DNA from: Cordilura impudica
Lineage: Eukaryota; Arthropoda; Insecta; Diptera; Scathophagidae
Direction of reading: 5' to 3'
Assembly: GCA_963682025.1 (NCBI GenBank)
Contig: OY821521.1
Span: 120,638,020-120,702,019 of the forward strand
Length of the DNA: 64,000 nt
Below are positions 33,511 through 45,326 of the stretch, piece by piece; position 1 is the first letter of the stretch; the number at the start of each line of letters is the position of its first letter. The translations under genes and the position numbers were made by a program. The notes under the pieces were generated by a model. It made no database searches. It was not told the origin of the DNA and was given only the letters and a program-made list of their open reading frames with translations.

Positions 33511-34064
33511 TTTAATTAGAAAAAATATTGTGGTGGCATCTACGCAATTATTGAGGCAGTCACGGAAAAATTAAATGCAAGTCTGTTTTTTTTAATATAA
33601 CAAAAATGGATTTTCCCTTTAACAAAATATGGCAGAATTCTTTATAAATGAAATGCAAAATGGAAAATCAATTTTGTGCTAATTCTTAACAAAATTAATA
33701 AAATATATATATGTATTATTATATTTATTAATATTTGTAATTTTGTTTGACACAATTTCACACACAGTTTTACAGATCAACTGTTTTAATTAGAAAAAAT
33801 ATTGTGGTGGCATCTACGCAATTATTGAGGCAGTCACGGAAAAATTAAATGCAAGTCTGTTTTTTTTTAATATAACAAAAATGGATTTTCCCTTTAACAA
33901 AATATGGCAGAATTCTTTATAAATGAAATGCAAAATGGAAAATCAATTTTGTGCTAATTCTTAACAAAATTAATAATATATATATATATGTATTATTATA
34001 TTTATTAATATCTGTAATTTTATTTGACACAATTTCACATACAGTTTTACAGATCAACTGTTTT
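33511..34064 (+). repeat. Tandem direct duplication, two 274-280 bp copies
   Basis: TTTAATTAGAAAAAATATTG starts both copies (33511 and 33785) and CAGATCAACTGTTTT ends both. The copies are nearly identical apart from the TA microsatellite length and a few substitutions, so this is a recent duplication. Confidence 0.9.
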
Positions 34065-35596
34065 CAACTGATTTAGAAGTTTTCTGTTTTTGAAACAGTA
34101 GTGCCAATTTGTAACATTTTGTGATGTAATGAAAATCGCAGAATAATAAGTTAATACACAATAAAAAATATTAAATTTTTAAGTTTTATATACATATTGC
34201 AATAAAAAAAACTTTGGTAAATTTACATTGAAGATGGTCAGAAATGAATGAGAAAAAATATATAGGCATTTTAGAAAAGCACATTTAATATTAAACTTTA
34301 TGCACAAAATATATGGGTTTTTGTTGTTTCGAATTTAACTGTGGCTCTAAGTGAAAAGTTTTAGACCGATCGTATATTACATCTTGAGGATCCTCACCTA
34401 ATATTTTCAAATATTTTAAATTCTTTTTAACTCATTTAACCTCATTACGAAAATAGTAAAACAGTAAATATGGAAAATCCACGCACCTCAAAAAATTGTT
34501 TTCTATGAAATAAATTAAAGACATTTCATATTATACAATTTTCTTTCAAAAATGTATCAATTATTGCAAATTTGAAATTTGACATATAGTATTTGTACAT
34601 ATATTTGTATAGATTTCGCAGTATGAAAAGAACTATTATTTCTTTATTTAGAATATATGTAAGTATTGCTCGCAAAAAAATGCAACATCATGAATGAAAC
34701 ACATAGACGACTGCTGGCAGCAGCATTTGTAGTCGTATAGTCAGCTACTTGATTTTTCTGAATACGACATAAACATATAATACAAATGCTTTTTATTTAA
34801 ATATACAATTACTTTTACTTATTTAAAATGCATTAGTACAACGTAAAAATAAATAAATTAGTTTAACGCCTTTTGATTATTAATGGAATTATAGCCTTTC
34901 ATTTTGCGATTTTTTTTTTTAACAAAATAAAATATTTCATAGCACTAACTTCTTTTACATATTTTGTTATATTGTCAACACTATTTTTGTTTTGTAGCCA
35001 ACAAAACACACTTGCAGTTTTTTTTTTCTATTTGAAGAACATATGACTGCCATTGTTGATGTTGTAGAGTTGTTTTTTTTTTGATTTTGTTTCGTTAACT
35101 CTTTTGTATTAAAGCACCTCCAATATATGTATCCATTTTAGTTTGCAAATTCAGTATATTTATAATTTATTACTTACAGCAAAAAATAATAGAAACAATT
35201 TTATCAGTTATGCTTACGAAACTATATAAATAGACTTGAAGTTGGCTGCAAAAGCAGTAGCCTGTGTAAAGAACAAGTTAGCGACATGTAACTGTTACGT
35301 AACGTGTCAGCCTTTTTTTCACATGAAAAGTATTGGGACGTTCCGGTTACGTTCGGTAACTGTTTTAAATGATTTTCATGTAAAAAAAAACAACTGACTC
35401 GTTACGATTACGGGTAGAAAACATTGACCTTTTATATGTATTATAATGCTATGAATGCATTTATCTTTATTTTATTTTATTTATATATTCTTTTTTTTGT
35501 ATTGTATATTATTTTTTTTTATTATTATTACTATTTCATTTAATTATTTTTTTCTTTAAATAAATTAATACATAAAAATTTGTTTTTTAAATTATT
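34065..35596. other. No gene seen; one hairpin-like inverted repeat
   Basis: AT-rich. Near 35309-35396 the arms TTTTTTTCACATGAAAAG and TTTTCATGTAAAAAAAAA could pair across a loop of about 50 nt that includes TTCCGGTTACGTTCGGTAAC. Otherwise nothing recognisable. Confidence 0.55.
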
Positions 35597-36421
35597 GGTG
35601 AACTTTTACTCCCTTTACTTACTGCCTTTATATTAACTGGTAGTGTCTGCTTGTCGACAAAATTTTGGATCGATTTTTAGCCCCTTTCCCGTGAGCCAAT
35701 CGATCTGAAATTTTGCATGCAGGCTCGTGGCAATGACAGAAATGACCTAACAAATTTTTTTAGTGATGCCAAAACAATGGAAACTTTTAAAATTTTCTAC
35801 CAGAGTTCACAAAAAAATGTACAAAGGGTTTGTTTTTATTATATTATTACCACAACGACCACAAAAACAACAAGTCCAGCTATGACAATAATGCAACATT
35901 TAGAATAACAACAGGAACAATATGGAAACATCATGTTTTTCATTTTTTTTTTAATTTTTCATAGATTTACCTGGACCTGTTCCACCGATTTTAATGATTT
36001 TTGAAGTTGAAATCTTCCCATGAATTTGGTGAATCATTCTCACTAAAAATTATCACCCTAGCTATCCTATTGAGGGCGTGATCGTGACAAGAACAACATA
36101 GAAAATTATATTTTTTCAAGACTTTTTTTAGTTCTTCATTCAAATCTCGGGCCCTAATTGACCGATTTGGACGATTTTAAATAGCAAACTTTTCAGGATG
36201 TTAATGAATCATTTTTTATGCCAACGAGCACCCTAGCTGCCCGATTGATGCCGTCATCGTGATTTCCACAGACGGACAGACGGACATCGCTATATCAACT
36301 CCGGTTGTTATAAGGATCACAAATATATATATTTTATGGGGTCCAAATTTTTTTTTCTAATTATTACAAACGGAATGACAAACTTATATATACCCTCTGC
36401 ACACTGGAGTGGAGGGTATAA
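35597..36421 (-). repeat. Interspersed repeat family B, copy 4 (inverted)
   Basis: Complement of copy 1 from TTGGTGAACTTTTACTCCCT to GTGGAGGGTATAA. It lacks the distal GGTATTTTAGCATTATTTGC end of copy 3. The GGAGGGTATAA end directly precedes segment D1. Confidence 0.8.
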
Positions 36422-36744
36422 AAATGAGAAAACTTATAGAGAAAACACAAAAGGATGGATTAAAAAATGCAAATTTAAAGACTCCAAACAAAACTGATTA
36501 TGAAAATATTAAGCAATTAGTTCTAGAAAATAAAAATATGTCTAATAATAAAGGTAATGAACAATCTATCAGTTCTGAAAGAAGCAATGTTGCGGAGAAG
36601 ACATGTCCAACTATTTGCATAAAATAATTTTAATAAAATATATGATATAGTTTTTATCAATTACAACATCATGATTCGAAACGATGAAGGAAAAAACTTG
36701 AATATAATAGACTCAATACCAGTTTATTGTACAGTTCATTTCAA

Positions 36745-37195
36745 ACAAGTAAGAGTGTTAAATGCGGCAGTACCGAATCTTTGATACCCTCCACCTTGGT
36801 TTGAGTATTGATAATAAATATAAACAAAATATTTGAAAAAGTAAACAATTTGTTAAACATATACCAAATTATTTCAGCAAATACACTGATTTTTTTAGCA
36901 TTTTTGGAGGTATCTCCATATTTTATACCATATTTTGACACAGTTATGCCCGATTTAACCCATTTCAAATACCAACCTGCTCGTAGTAACGACAAACAAT
37001 ATTATTTTAACCTTTACCCAGGTAAATGGTTTATTTTGTTGAATTACCGTAATTTCAAAAGACGGATAAACCGACGCATGTACGGACATTATATGGACTC
37101 GAGTTGTTATAGGAATTAAGAATACAAATACTTTATGGGGTCGCAGTTCATTGTTCAATGCGTTACAACAGAATACCAATAGTCACAATAAGGAA
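36745..37195 (+). repeat. Repeat family A, copy 1
   Basis: Starts CAAGTAAGAGTGTTAAATGC, continues GAATCTTTGATACCCTCCAC, and contains CATGTACGGACATTATATGG and ATACTTTATGGGGTCGCAG. Other copies: 41510-41664, 45327-45775, 48317-48780 and 55068-55520. The short open frames in it are repeated with the element and are not genes. Confidence 0.75.
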
Positions 37196-37628
37196 TAATA
37201 CTTTTCAATGATTTGGAGAGATAAAAATTATGTGGTATTTCAAAATAAAAGTTTCTAAAAATCTTGGCAATTTTTAGTTTGCCATATACGGGAAAATGTC
37301 CTTTTTTTCAAAAGTACTTTAAAAGAATTTACTTTAAAAAAAAAATTTATTAAAAGGTAGAAGGTATTCAAACTTATTTTTAAATGATATATTATTAATA
37401 AGTGTTTTTAAAAATATTTTTTGTAAATAAAATTACAATAAAACATGAAATTATTCATCTGTTTGTTTTATTTCATTCTTTGTATTACTTATAACAAGAA
37501 AAAATCGTTTTAATTTTTAACATAGCAGTAAACATGTTTTGCACTTTGAATTTTGTATGTTTGCGATATGTAAACGAAAAAAGATCTGTGTGTTAAAATA
37601 TGATTGTGTAAGTACACAATTTTAAGTT

Positions 37629-39283
37629 AAGGTACGGTCACATTAGGCAAATATTTGACGCAAACTTGTTTTCTCGTATTTGCCCAAAATTTTGTGAAAC
37701 AAATACAGAGTTGATTTTGTGGTCACACTAGGCACATTTATTTGCCTCTTTCTGTTTGATCAAACAGCTGCCAATTAGTGGCAAATAAAGACAAGGAAAA
37801 CATATTTGCCGTGCGGTCACACTTGAACAAATATTTGACTAAACAGCTTGTTTGATCAAACAGTCAAAAATTAAAAATATATTTGATAAAAAATTTCCGA
37901 ATGTTGCACGAGGAGGAAAGTTTTCTTATTTTGTGCTGTGGAGCGCATCGGTGATTGTTTTGGAAGTTTTCTGTTATATTATATTTAAATATTATTTTTA
38001 ACTATAATTATTTTTTTCTTTGTTTACAAAATATACAGCTGTTTATTTTAAGTAATGTAACAGTGTGGCAAATTCTGTGTTTTTAAAATGATAAATACGC
38101 TAAAGCTAAAAATAAATTTGCCTTAAGTGGAGTTCAGGGGCAATGCCCCGATCGGTTTCAAATTTTCACCACTTATTAAACATTTTATTGCGGTTCTAGG
38201 AAAATATTGTTTTTCAGCGATCGAGCTTACTTTCCGAGTTATGGACTTCCAAACTTTTGACATTGACTTGTATATAACTTTGTTATTTAGTATCGGATTT
38301 CAGGACTATATATATCATTTAAAAGCTTACACGCAAGTGTCTTTTACTCGATATTTTTAAATTTGAAATCCATTAACCCATTATGAACCTATTTAAAATT
38401 TTGTATTTTTGTCATAGAGTTTTTTTTCTTAAATATTGAATTATCTCGTAAGTAGAAATATATCATATGTGTTATACATAAACTGGGTCCACTGGCTTTA
38501 TTTCGATGTATATTTTGACCTCTTAACCCTTTCAGGACCGGATATATATCGTAATTTGTAAGCTAGTTCAATAGAAAATCAAGTATACTATTTTTTTCGG
38601 GAAATTAATCCATTAATAACTATATCTGAAATTATCCCATTATTTATTATACTATAGAAATAGAAATAACAATATATTAAAAAACCTTAAAATTGAAGGT
38701 AAAATCCCTAATATATCTGATCCTTAAGTGGCTAAGAGGTCAAAATAAACATTTAAATGAAGCTAGTGCATCCAGCTTTCATTCAGTTGTAAACACCAAT
38801 ATTATATAGGTCATTTTTTTTATCAGATAATGCCACGTTTTCCCAAAATAACTTTAAAAAATCCGAATAGGTTCATTACAGGTTAATTGATTTTTTTGTG
38901 GTAATAGTTTCCTTTAAAGCCAATTTGTAATGAATATTAACAAGATGCACGACAAATGCTTTTGAAAACAAAAAGCTTTATTTTTAAGAAATAACTGAAT
39001 TAAGTTTTCAAAGTTGACACCACTGCTGAAACAACTGTTGTTTGCCACTGTTTGCTCTTACAAATGTTTTGTAAGTTCAAATAATTATTTGCCCAAAATA
39101 GAGGAAAATATTTGGTCGTGAGTGGTCACATTATGCAAATATCTGTTTGTAGGCAAATAATTTTGTTTGCCTAAAATCAGCTGTTTTGTTGTTTGGCGGC
39201 AAATAATATTTTGCGGTCAGACTGAGGCAAACAAATATTTGTCGTTTTTTATTTCAAATATTTGAATAATGTGACCGTACCTT
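37629..39283. mobile_element. Foldback-like DNA element, copy 1 (about 1.65 kb)
   Basis: Ends AAGGTACGGTCACATTAGGC and, inverted, ATAATGTGACCGTACCTT. Each end has several spaced copies of a GGTCACA-x-TAGGCAAATATTTG-like word. Inner arms also pair: AACCCATTATGAACCTATTT near 38375 with ATAGGTTCATTACAGGTTAA near 38867, and TTTTGACCTCTTAACCCTTT near 38513 with TTAAGTGGCTAAGAGGTCAA near 38725. So most of the element is one imperfect palindrome centred near 38640. No transposase is encoded; a non-autonomous foldback or Galileo/P-type element is possible. Confidence 0.75.
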
Positions 39284-39487
39284 TAGGCTTTTGGTTTGTT
39301 AAACATTTGTAATTACGACCACCATTAAAAAAAAGCATCTCTAAGTAAGGCTTCTGGTTTGGTTATAAGATATTTAAATGTTCTGGAAATCAATATTGAA
39401 TATGAATATTAATACTTGAATATTTAAAAAAACAACTCTATAAGTTTGTGAGGGTTTGTGATTTTGCCAACATAAAACAGGTTGATG

Positions 39488-41130
39488 TTATTAATTAAAT
39501 AATATAGAAAAAAAGAGCAGATATCTACTTACCATCTGTATGTGTTGTTTACGTCTGTTGATTTTATTTGTAGGTTTATTATATCTGTCAAAGTGGTAGT
39601 GATTGGTGGTAAAAAAAAAAGTTACTATCGAATTGGCAACTCCAAAATTATTTGTAAAAAAAAAAACGCAGCGTTGGATTTTCCATTCAAAATTGCAAAT
39701 ATTTAAATAGGAAAATTGATTTTTGAAAAGTAAAATTTGTGAATGGAAAATATAACCCTATGAAATCGTATGGTCGGCTGGTAGAGTGAAGGATGGATTG
39801 TGACGGTTATTTGGTAGGTAGGAGAAGATAAAGTGGGGGAATGATCAAAGAAAGGTCGGATAAGTATATTTAAATGTGGAAAGTATAGGAAAGGAAGAAT
39901 TTTTACCAAATATTGATAATGTTATGGGATTGAAAAAGATGGAGTTTTTGGCGGAGTAATAGCACTATGTAATGTAATATGGAATTGAAAAAGATGGAGT
40001 TTTGGCGGGACTTTTGCCAGGTATATAGATTTAAAGATGACGTGGAAATAAATAGACCGTTAGAATTGTGGAAAATTTGGGAATAATTAGGATAGTTGAA
40101 TACATTTTTGTAGCGAAAGAAATGACAGTATTAAGTCGAATGTGAAACATAAAGGTCATACAAAATAATTAGTGAAAGTGTGCGATTGAACGTATATTTA
40201 TATGAGTGTTTTAAGATTAATTATAAAGTGAGTTTAAAAGATTTTTTTTTTTTGAGAAAGAAAGTGATAGCAGTGAATTATAAATAATAAATATATAAAT
40301 ATAGGCCTGGCTACACCATCAACTCCTACTAGTAGGAAAAATTTTCGTTTGGAGCAGAGGGTGAGAACGAGAAGAGCTAACAACTTTTGGAAGGTTAGTT
40401 GAGAAGGACCTAGGCGATTTCATTCTCGTTTGTTGATTGCAAAGGACGGCAGCTGCAAAAGTGAGCGGTCAACTGATATAATTCCTGCGTCATCTCTAAA
40501 AATCTGAAAAGTAAAAGGTCCATGGCGTAGCCAGGTATGATAAGTATTCTATATAATTTTATTTTTGGGCGAACAAACGAGCCTTTCAAATCAAAGTGAC
40601 ACAGGTGTTCAATATAAATATAAAGCTTGTCATTGATTTTGATATTAGAACTGAAGCCAAGGAAGAAATAAACCCTGTTAAGTTGATAAAGGTGTTTTCA
40701 CTGGTTTATTGTTTTGTTGTTTAATACATTCATACGTACCTTGAGAATGAAATTAAATATGAAACTGTGTTAAAAAAAAAAAAGTAGTATTAAAATTTAA
40801 AGCAGAAGATATTAAGGGATGTTAAAATATTGTCATAATTAGTTAGATTAAGCTAGCTTTATAGTATTTATTTTTATAGTATTAGTGGTATAATTTTTAT
40901 GTGTATAATTGTAAATCCAGCGCCTTCATAATGGTGTGTTAACGTAAGTATATGTAAGGTGACCAGTTTTTGAATGTGGGGTAATCGTCTGAATATTATG
41001 TAGCGATTGTATTTTATAAATGTTATTGTTCGGTTCTTTGCCTTTAGTGATTGGTCGTAGCCCCCCTGTCGTCGGTGAGGTAGTCGGCCAAAACTTCACT
41101 TCCCGGACGTGTGAAAAGGGACATGCAACA
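39488..41130 (+). repeat. 3' LTR, remaining part, with internal deletions
   Basis: Continues the split 3' LTR. Its first 138 bp repeat 30523-30661; then it follows the LTR to the terminal GCAACA at 41130. Relative to LTR 1 it lacks about 35 nt near 40760, about 600 nt at 40923 (AGCGC joined to CTTCATAATGG) and about 190 nt at 41009. Adding those back gives about 2.9 kb for the whole 3' LTR. The TATA-like box and AATAAA are kept. Confidence 0.88.
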
Positions 41131-41509
41131 AATTTAATTATTTATTATTATAAATTTATTCTCTATGTTTTCCAAATATGGCAATATTTTAATAAAAAAG
41201 TTGGGAGAGCTTTTTTTTTGGTTGTTATTTTGTTACTCCATCCGACCTATATGGCCGCAATGCAGAAATATTTGGTCAGTTAAAAGAAACTATACAGCCA
41301 TCTCCAATTAACACGATTTAATGCATATAGCCACCCTACACAACCATTACCTTTGCAATGGAGGTTAGGGCGAGCTATTTAATTAGCAAAAACTAAATTA
41401 AACGAGAAGTTGTGTCATATAACCGGAAACGCATGCATATAGGTATATAACCTAAATGCATGCCGATCACCAACCACGATGACCAAAAAGCAAACACCGA
41501 AATAAATCC
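41131..41509. other. No gene seen
   Basis: Sequence directly after the LTR terminal CA, so potentially the original 3' flank of the retrotransposon insertion. AATTTAATT follows the CA; it does not match the bases before the 5' LTR (AAAAGCAA), so no target-site duplication is visible. Confidence 0.55.
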
Positions 41510-41664
41510 GAAATAATAGAAAAGACCAACCCAAAGAATTTGCTGAAATAATTTGGTATTAAGTTTAACAAATTGTTTACTTTTTCATTTACATTTATTA
41601 TCAAGACTCAAACCGGGTATCAAAGATTCGGCACAGCCGAATTTAACACTCTTACTTGTTTAGT
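41510..41664 (-). repeat. Repeat family A, fragment
   Basis: Inverted terminal part of family A: GGGTATCAAAGATTCGGCAC followed by GCCGAATTTAACACTCTTAC and TTG, preceded by TTTGCTGAAATAATTTGGTA as in the other copies. Confidence 0.75.
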
Positions 41665-42519
41665 GTAATTTTTCTATAAATCACTTTTTAAGAGAAAGCA
41701 AAAATCATTTTCTAGTCTTTTTCTAATAGCGCATCTGATTAATCAGTTTTTAATCATCAAAAGTGCTGCTCGAAGAAGACACTGTAAGGTAATTTTTGTT
41801 AAAACAATCTTCGAAATGATGATTGGGATATCGTATATTTTTGTTAACACACAAACATATGCATAGCAGCACGAGTAAACCGAACTCTAATCGGCTTCTT
41901 ATATGTATACAGCCGAACAAAAACGAAAATACTCACCAAAGAGTAAAGTAAGCAACAATTTCATTCAGTCGCGTTGTCTGGTGAACATTTTTTCAGAAAT
42001 CTCTACGCTTATGAAAAAAATTCCCTTTTTTCCCTACACTACTTTTTTTAAATTTATTTTTAATTTGTACATTTTCAATTTCAATTATGTTAAAATAACA
42101 TAAAAACAAAGAAAAAAAATAAGATAAAAATATCATGAGAATTACATAAGAACAATATAAAAAACATACAGATATTATAAAAAAAAAATTTTTACAATTC
42201 TGTATAATTCATCTCTTTGATATGGCTAGATGTGCATTTAAAATTTACACAATTAATTAAAATGGCTTGCAAATGAGATGTTATAACTCAAACAGAATAT
42301 TTGTTCTTGGGTTTCAGTGTTGCCGTTTTAGCTTTTTAGTTGCTAGATTTAGCAACTTTTTGATGTGTAAACATCTATACGCGCAGGGGGGTAAATTTCT
42401 ATTTCACAATACAATTACAAAAACAGCGTAACTCATATCGGTGTGAGCTGAAGCAGATAACGCTGTGTGACTTATGATTGTATTGGTGAAAAAATTATGA
42501 TATGTTCTTTTCTAAACAT
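41665..42519. other. No gene seen
   Basis: AT-rich. Near 42321 GTTTTAGCTTTTTAGTTGCT and AGATTTAGCAACTTTTTGAT resemble TTTAGCAT-type words at 43563 and 44676 that flank the hAT remnant. Nothing else is recognisable. Confidence 0.5.
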
Positions 42520-43450
42520 TTTCCAATTGTCTTTCAAAAAACATCAATTGTATTTCAGAAACCATCAATATAATTTCAGAAAACATCATTTGAATTTCAG
42601 AAAACATAAATAGAATTTCAGAAAACATCAATATAATTTCAGAAAACATCATTCGAGTTTCAGAAAACATCAATTGAATTTCAGAAAACATCAATAGAAT
42701 TTCGGAAAACATCAATTGTATTTCAGAAACCATCAATATAATTTCAGAAAACATCATTTGAATTTCAGAAAACATAAATAGAATTTCAGAAAACATCAAT
42801 ATAATTTCAGAAAACATCATTCGAGTTTCAGAAAACATCATTTGAATTTCAGAAAACATCAATAGAATTTCAGAAAACATCAATTGTATTTCAGAAAACA
42901 TCAATTGTATTTCAGAAAATATCATTTGAATTTCAGAAAATATAAATAGAATTTCAGAAAACATCAATAGAATTTCAGAAAACATCAATTGTATTTCAGA
43001 AAACATCAATTGTATTTCAGAAAACATCAATTGAATTTCAGAAAACATAAATAGAATTTCAGAAAACATCAATATAATTTCAGAAAACATCATTCGAGTT
43101 TCAGAAAACATCATTTGAATTTCAGAAAACAAAAATAGAATTTCAGAAAACATCAATATAATTTCAGAACACATCATTCGAGTTTCAGAAAACATCAATT
43201 GAATTTCAGAAAACATCAATAGAAGTTCAGAAAACATCAATTGTATTTCAGAAAACATCAATTGTATTTCAGAAAACATCATTTAAATTTCAGAAAACAT
43301 TATTAGAATTTCAGAAAACATCAATTGAATTTCAAAAAGCATTATTTGAATTGCTGAAAACATTAATTGTATTTCAGAAAACATCAATTGAATTTCAGAA
43401 AACATCAATTGCATTTCAGAAAACATCAATCGAATTTCAGAAAACAGCAT
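42520..43450. repeat. 21-bp minisatellite with a 168-bp higher-order repeat
   Basis: About 44 monomers of the form AATTTCAGAAAACATCAATTG. Variants occur at the last six bases (CAATTG, CAATAG, CATTTG, CATTCG, CAATAT) and in AAACATAAATAG. An ordered block of eight monomers starting at 42545 recurs at 42713, giving a 168-bp period. Because 21 is a multiple of three, a 256-codon minus-strand frame (M-F-S-E-I-x-L heptads, 42512-43282) stays open, and the plus-strand frames are also mostly open. I therefore read it as a satellite and not a gene. Confidence 0.9.
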
Positions 43451-44029
43451 AATCGACTTATTTTTTATGCACTGGAAAATATGATGTTGATGTTTTCTTT
43501 AATTATTATATGTTTACACATCTCCCTTGCGATCGGACTCACATGATTTTTTTTTTTGTCGTTTAGCATCCAAAATTTATCAAAAGATGCTAGATGCCAA
43601 CTTAGAATCTTTTATTAATAAAAAGTTGCTTTTAGCATCATTTTTTTGATATTTTTTTTTCATTATTTTTTAATATATAATTTTAATGGTATTGATATAT
43701 TTTAATTTCTCAGAGTGTAGTACAGTAATTTTGTGTACAACTCCTTTTACCACTCTGCTCGTTTCTTTCAACAAATATAACAAAACATCTTGAAATAAAA
43801 GAATGTAAACACCAACAACAGTTTTTAATGAATTAGAAAGTCGATTGCCAAAAAATATTGTTGTATTAAAAAAATGCCAAAATTTTCAATACAAAACACA
43901 TTAAATCGGGTAAAAGAACAGATAACCAATATATTAGAAGAGTTTAAATTTATATCATCTGAAACCGAAAAATTCAAATCCAATGGAGTTATATCACAGA
44001 ACAAAACTGGGATACAACACTGAATACAA

Positions 44030-44240
44030 CCTCTTTATGGATTGAAAAATTCTATTGGCGAAAATCCATTTAAGGAGTTATCAATATTTGTATTGTCTAT
44101 ATTAGTTTTGTCTTTCTCAAAAGCCGAAGTTGAACGTTTGTTTAGTTTAATGGCTTTAGTTAAAAGCAAACTTCGAACAGAATAAAATCTGAGTTGTTAT
44201 GTTGTGTAATACGTATAAAAGAAGGATTGATATTGAAAAA
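44030..44240 (+). pseudogene. hAT transposase C-terminal dimerisation domain, relic
   Basis: Plus-strand reading has the hAT C-terminal signature: SILVLSFSKAEVERLFSLM followed by V-K-S-K-L-R and a Leu-rich helix. In hAT transposases this region (hATC) drives dimerisation. The usual Pro-x-Ser before the ERxFS motif reads S-F-S-K-A here. A TAA ends the helix after KLRTE, and further shifts follow. Upstream, PLYGLKNSIGENPFKEL-like sequence agrees with the linker of the family. The catalytic DDE part is not found. Confidence 0.75.
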
Positions 44241-44720
44241 TCGGTGCTGCCACACTTACAATATACCGAGCGATGTCGTTGATAAAAGTTGATCGTCAGA
44301 AATATATCAGAGCCAAGAAGAACTTGAAGATGAAGACATCACAGAAATGTTAGATTCCATAAACCAATTATTCTAATATAATCGTATATTTTGATAATGA
44401 AATTTCTGTTATATTTTAAATAAAAAAAAAATTCCTCTAAAATTAAAAATATTTATTTAAGTTTAAAATAAACTCAATTTGATGTTATAAAAAATTTCAG
44501 ATGAAATCCAAAATAATTTTAATTAAAATTTAAAAAATATAAATCGAAACATATGTTTTATATTAATTTTTAAATTTAAAAACCAAAGAATTTATTAATA
44601 AGTATTTAATTTTTCAATATAAATGTAATGAAATTTGAAAATAAAATTTAGGATCTTTTTTTAGACTCCAGTACGTTTAAGCATCTTTTTTTTTTTTTGC
44701 AATTTAGCATCTTTACAATT

Positions 44721-44906
44721 TCAAATTGTGCCAATACTGTTGGTTTTAAAAGATTTTTTATAACAGTGGTTATAAGCATGTATACTTAGATGTGATTTAT
44801 CGCATTTTAATATATTTTCAAAAGCCTTGCATCTGCATTTATAGTCGTCACCTTTGACCTGCTCCAGCCATCCATTAGCTTCTCGTCTCTCAACTAACTG
44901 AAGCAA
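44721..44906 (-). pseudogene. hAT-type N-terminal zinc-finger (BED-like) relic
   Basis: A 61-codon minus-strand frame reads NGWLEQVKGDDYKCRCKAFE and continues with spaced Cys and His (K-C-D-K-S-H-L-S-I-H-A-Y-N-H). The layout W-L-x(n)-C-x-C-x(n)-H-x-H resembles the N-terminal zinc finger of insect hAT transposases, with the second Cys pair and the His spacing degraded. It lies next to, but in opposite orientation to, the hATC relic at 44030, so either two elements or an inversion is involved. Confidence 0.5.
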
Positions 44907-45326
44907 AATCTTTATGTTCTGTATTTCTTTGATGTGTTTTCAGCATCATCGAAAAACGAATCGGACATTTTTCTAAAATTAATTATGTTTCTAAAATTAA
45001 TTATGTTCAAATTTATAATATTTTAATGTAATGCACAAAAAGTGTTTTATACTTGTCATTGTTATTAAAGAATCCACATTTTTACTTCCTTCATATTATA
45101 GGGTTATTACCAGACTTAAAAAGACTTTAAAGTTTAAAATTGAAAAAAATTATGCGATATTTAACAAATACATTCAAAATAGTTGACTGAAATTTTTAGT
45201 TTTAGTTTTGCCTTGTATCAGTAAAATGTTCAGATATTAACAAAAAAAAACAATTTGTTAAATATTTTCATTTTAATTATCTTAATTAATTTAAAGACAC
45301 AGAGATAGATTTAATACAATAAGAAC

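Larger units (their letters stand above)
36444..39487 (+). repeat. Segmental duplication D, copy 1 (about 3.04 kb)
   Basis: Pairs with 48013-51046. Contains, in order, a Polinton-flank fragment (open frame to about 36627), an A repeat, about 430 bp of AT-rich sequence, a foldback element and a 200-bp tail that ends at ACAGGTTGATG. The outer parts are nearly identical to D2; the stretch from about 38120 to 39280 is clearly more diverged. The right end joins directly to the 3' LTR fragment at 39488. Confidence 0.9.

Noticed and set aside
36955..37179. Minus-strand 74-codon frame repeated at 48525 and 55273 as a conserved protein
   Set aside because: It lies wholly in repeat family A and is repeated because the element is; no domain.
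42512..43282. 256-codon minus-strand open frame of MFSEIxL heptads as a protein gene
   Set aside because: It is a by-product of a 21-bp satellite; other frames are open too and no start context, signal or domain supports a gene.
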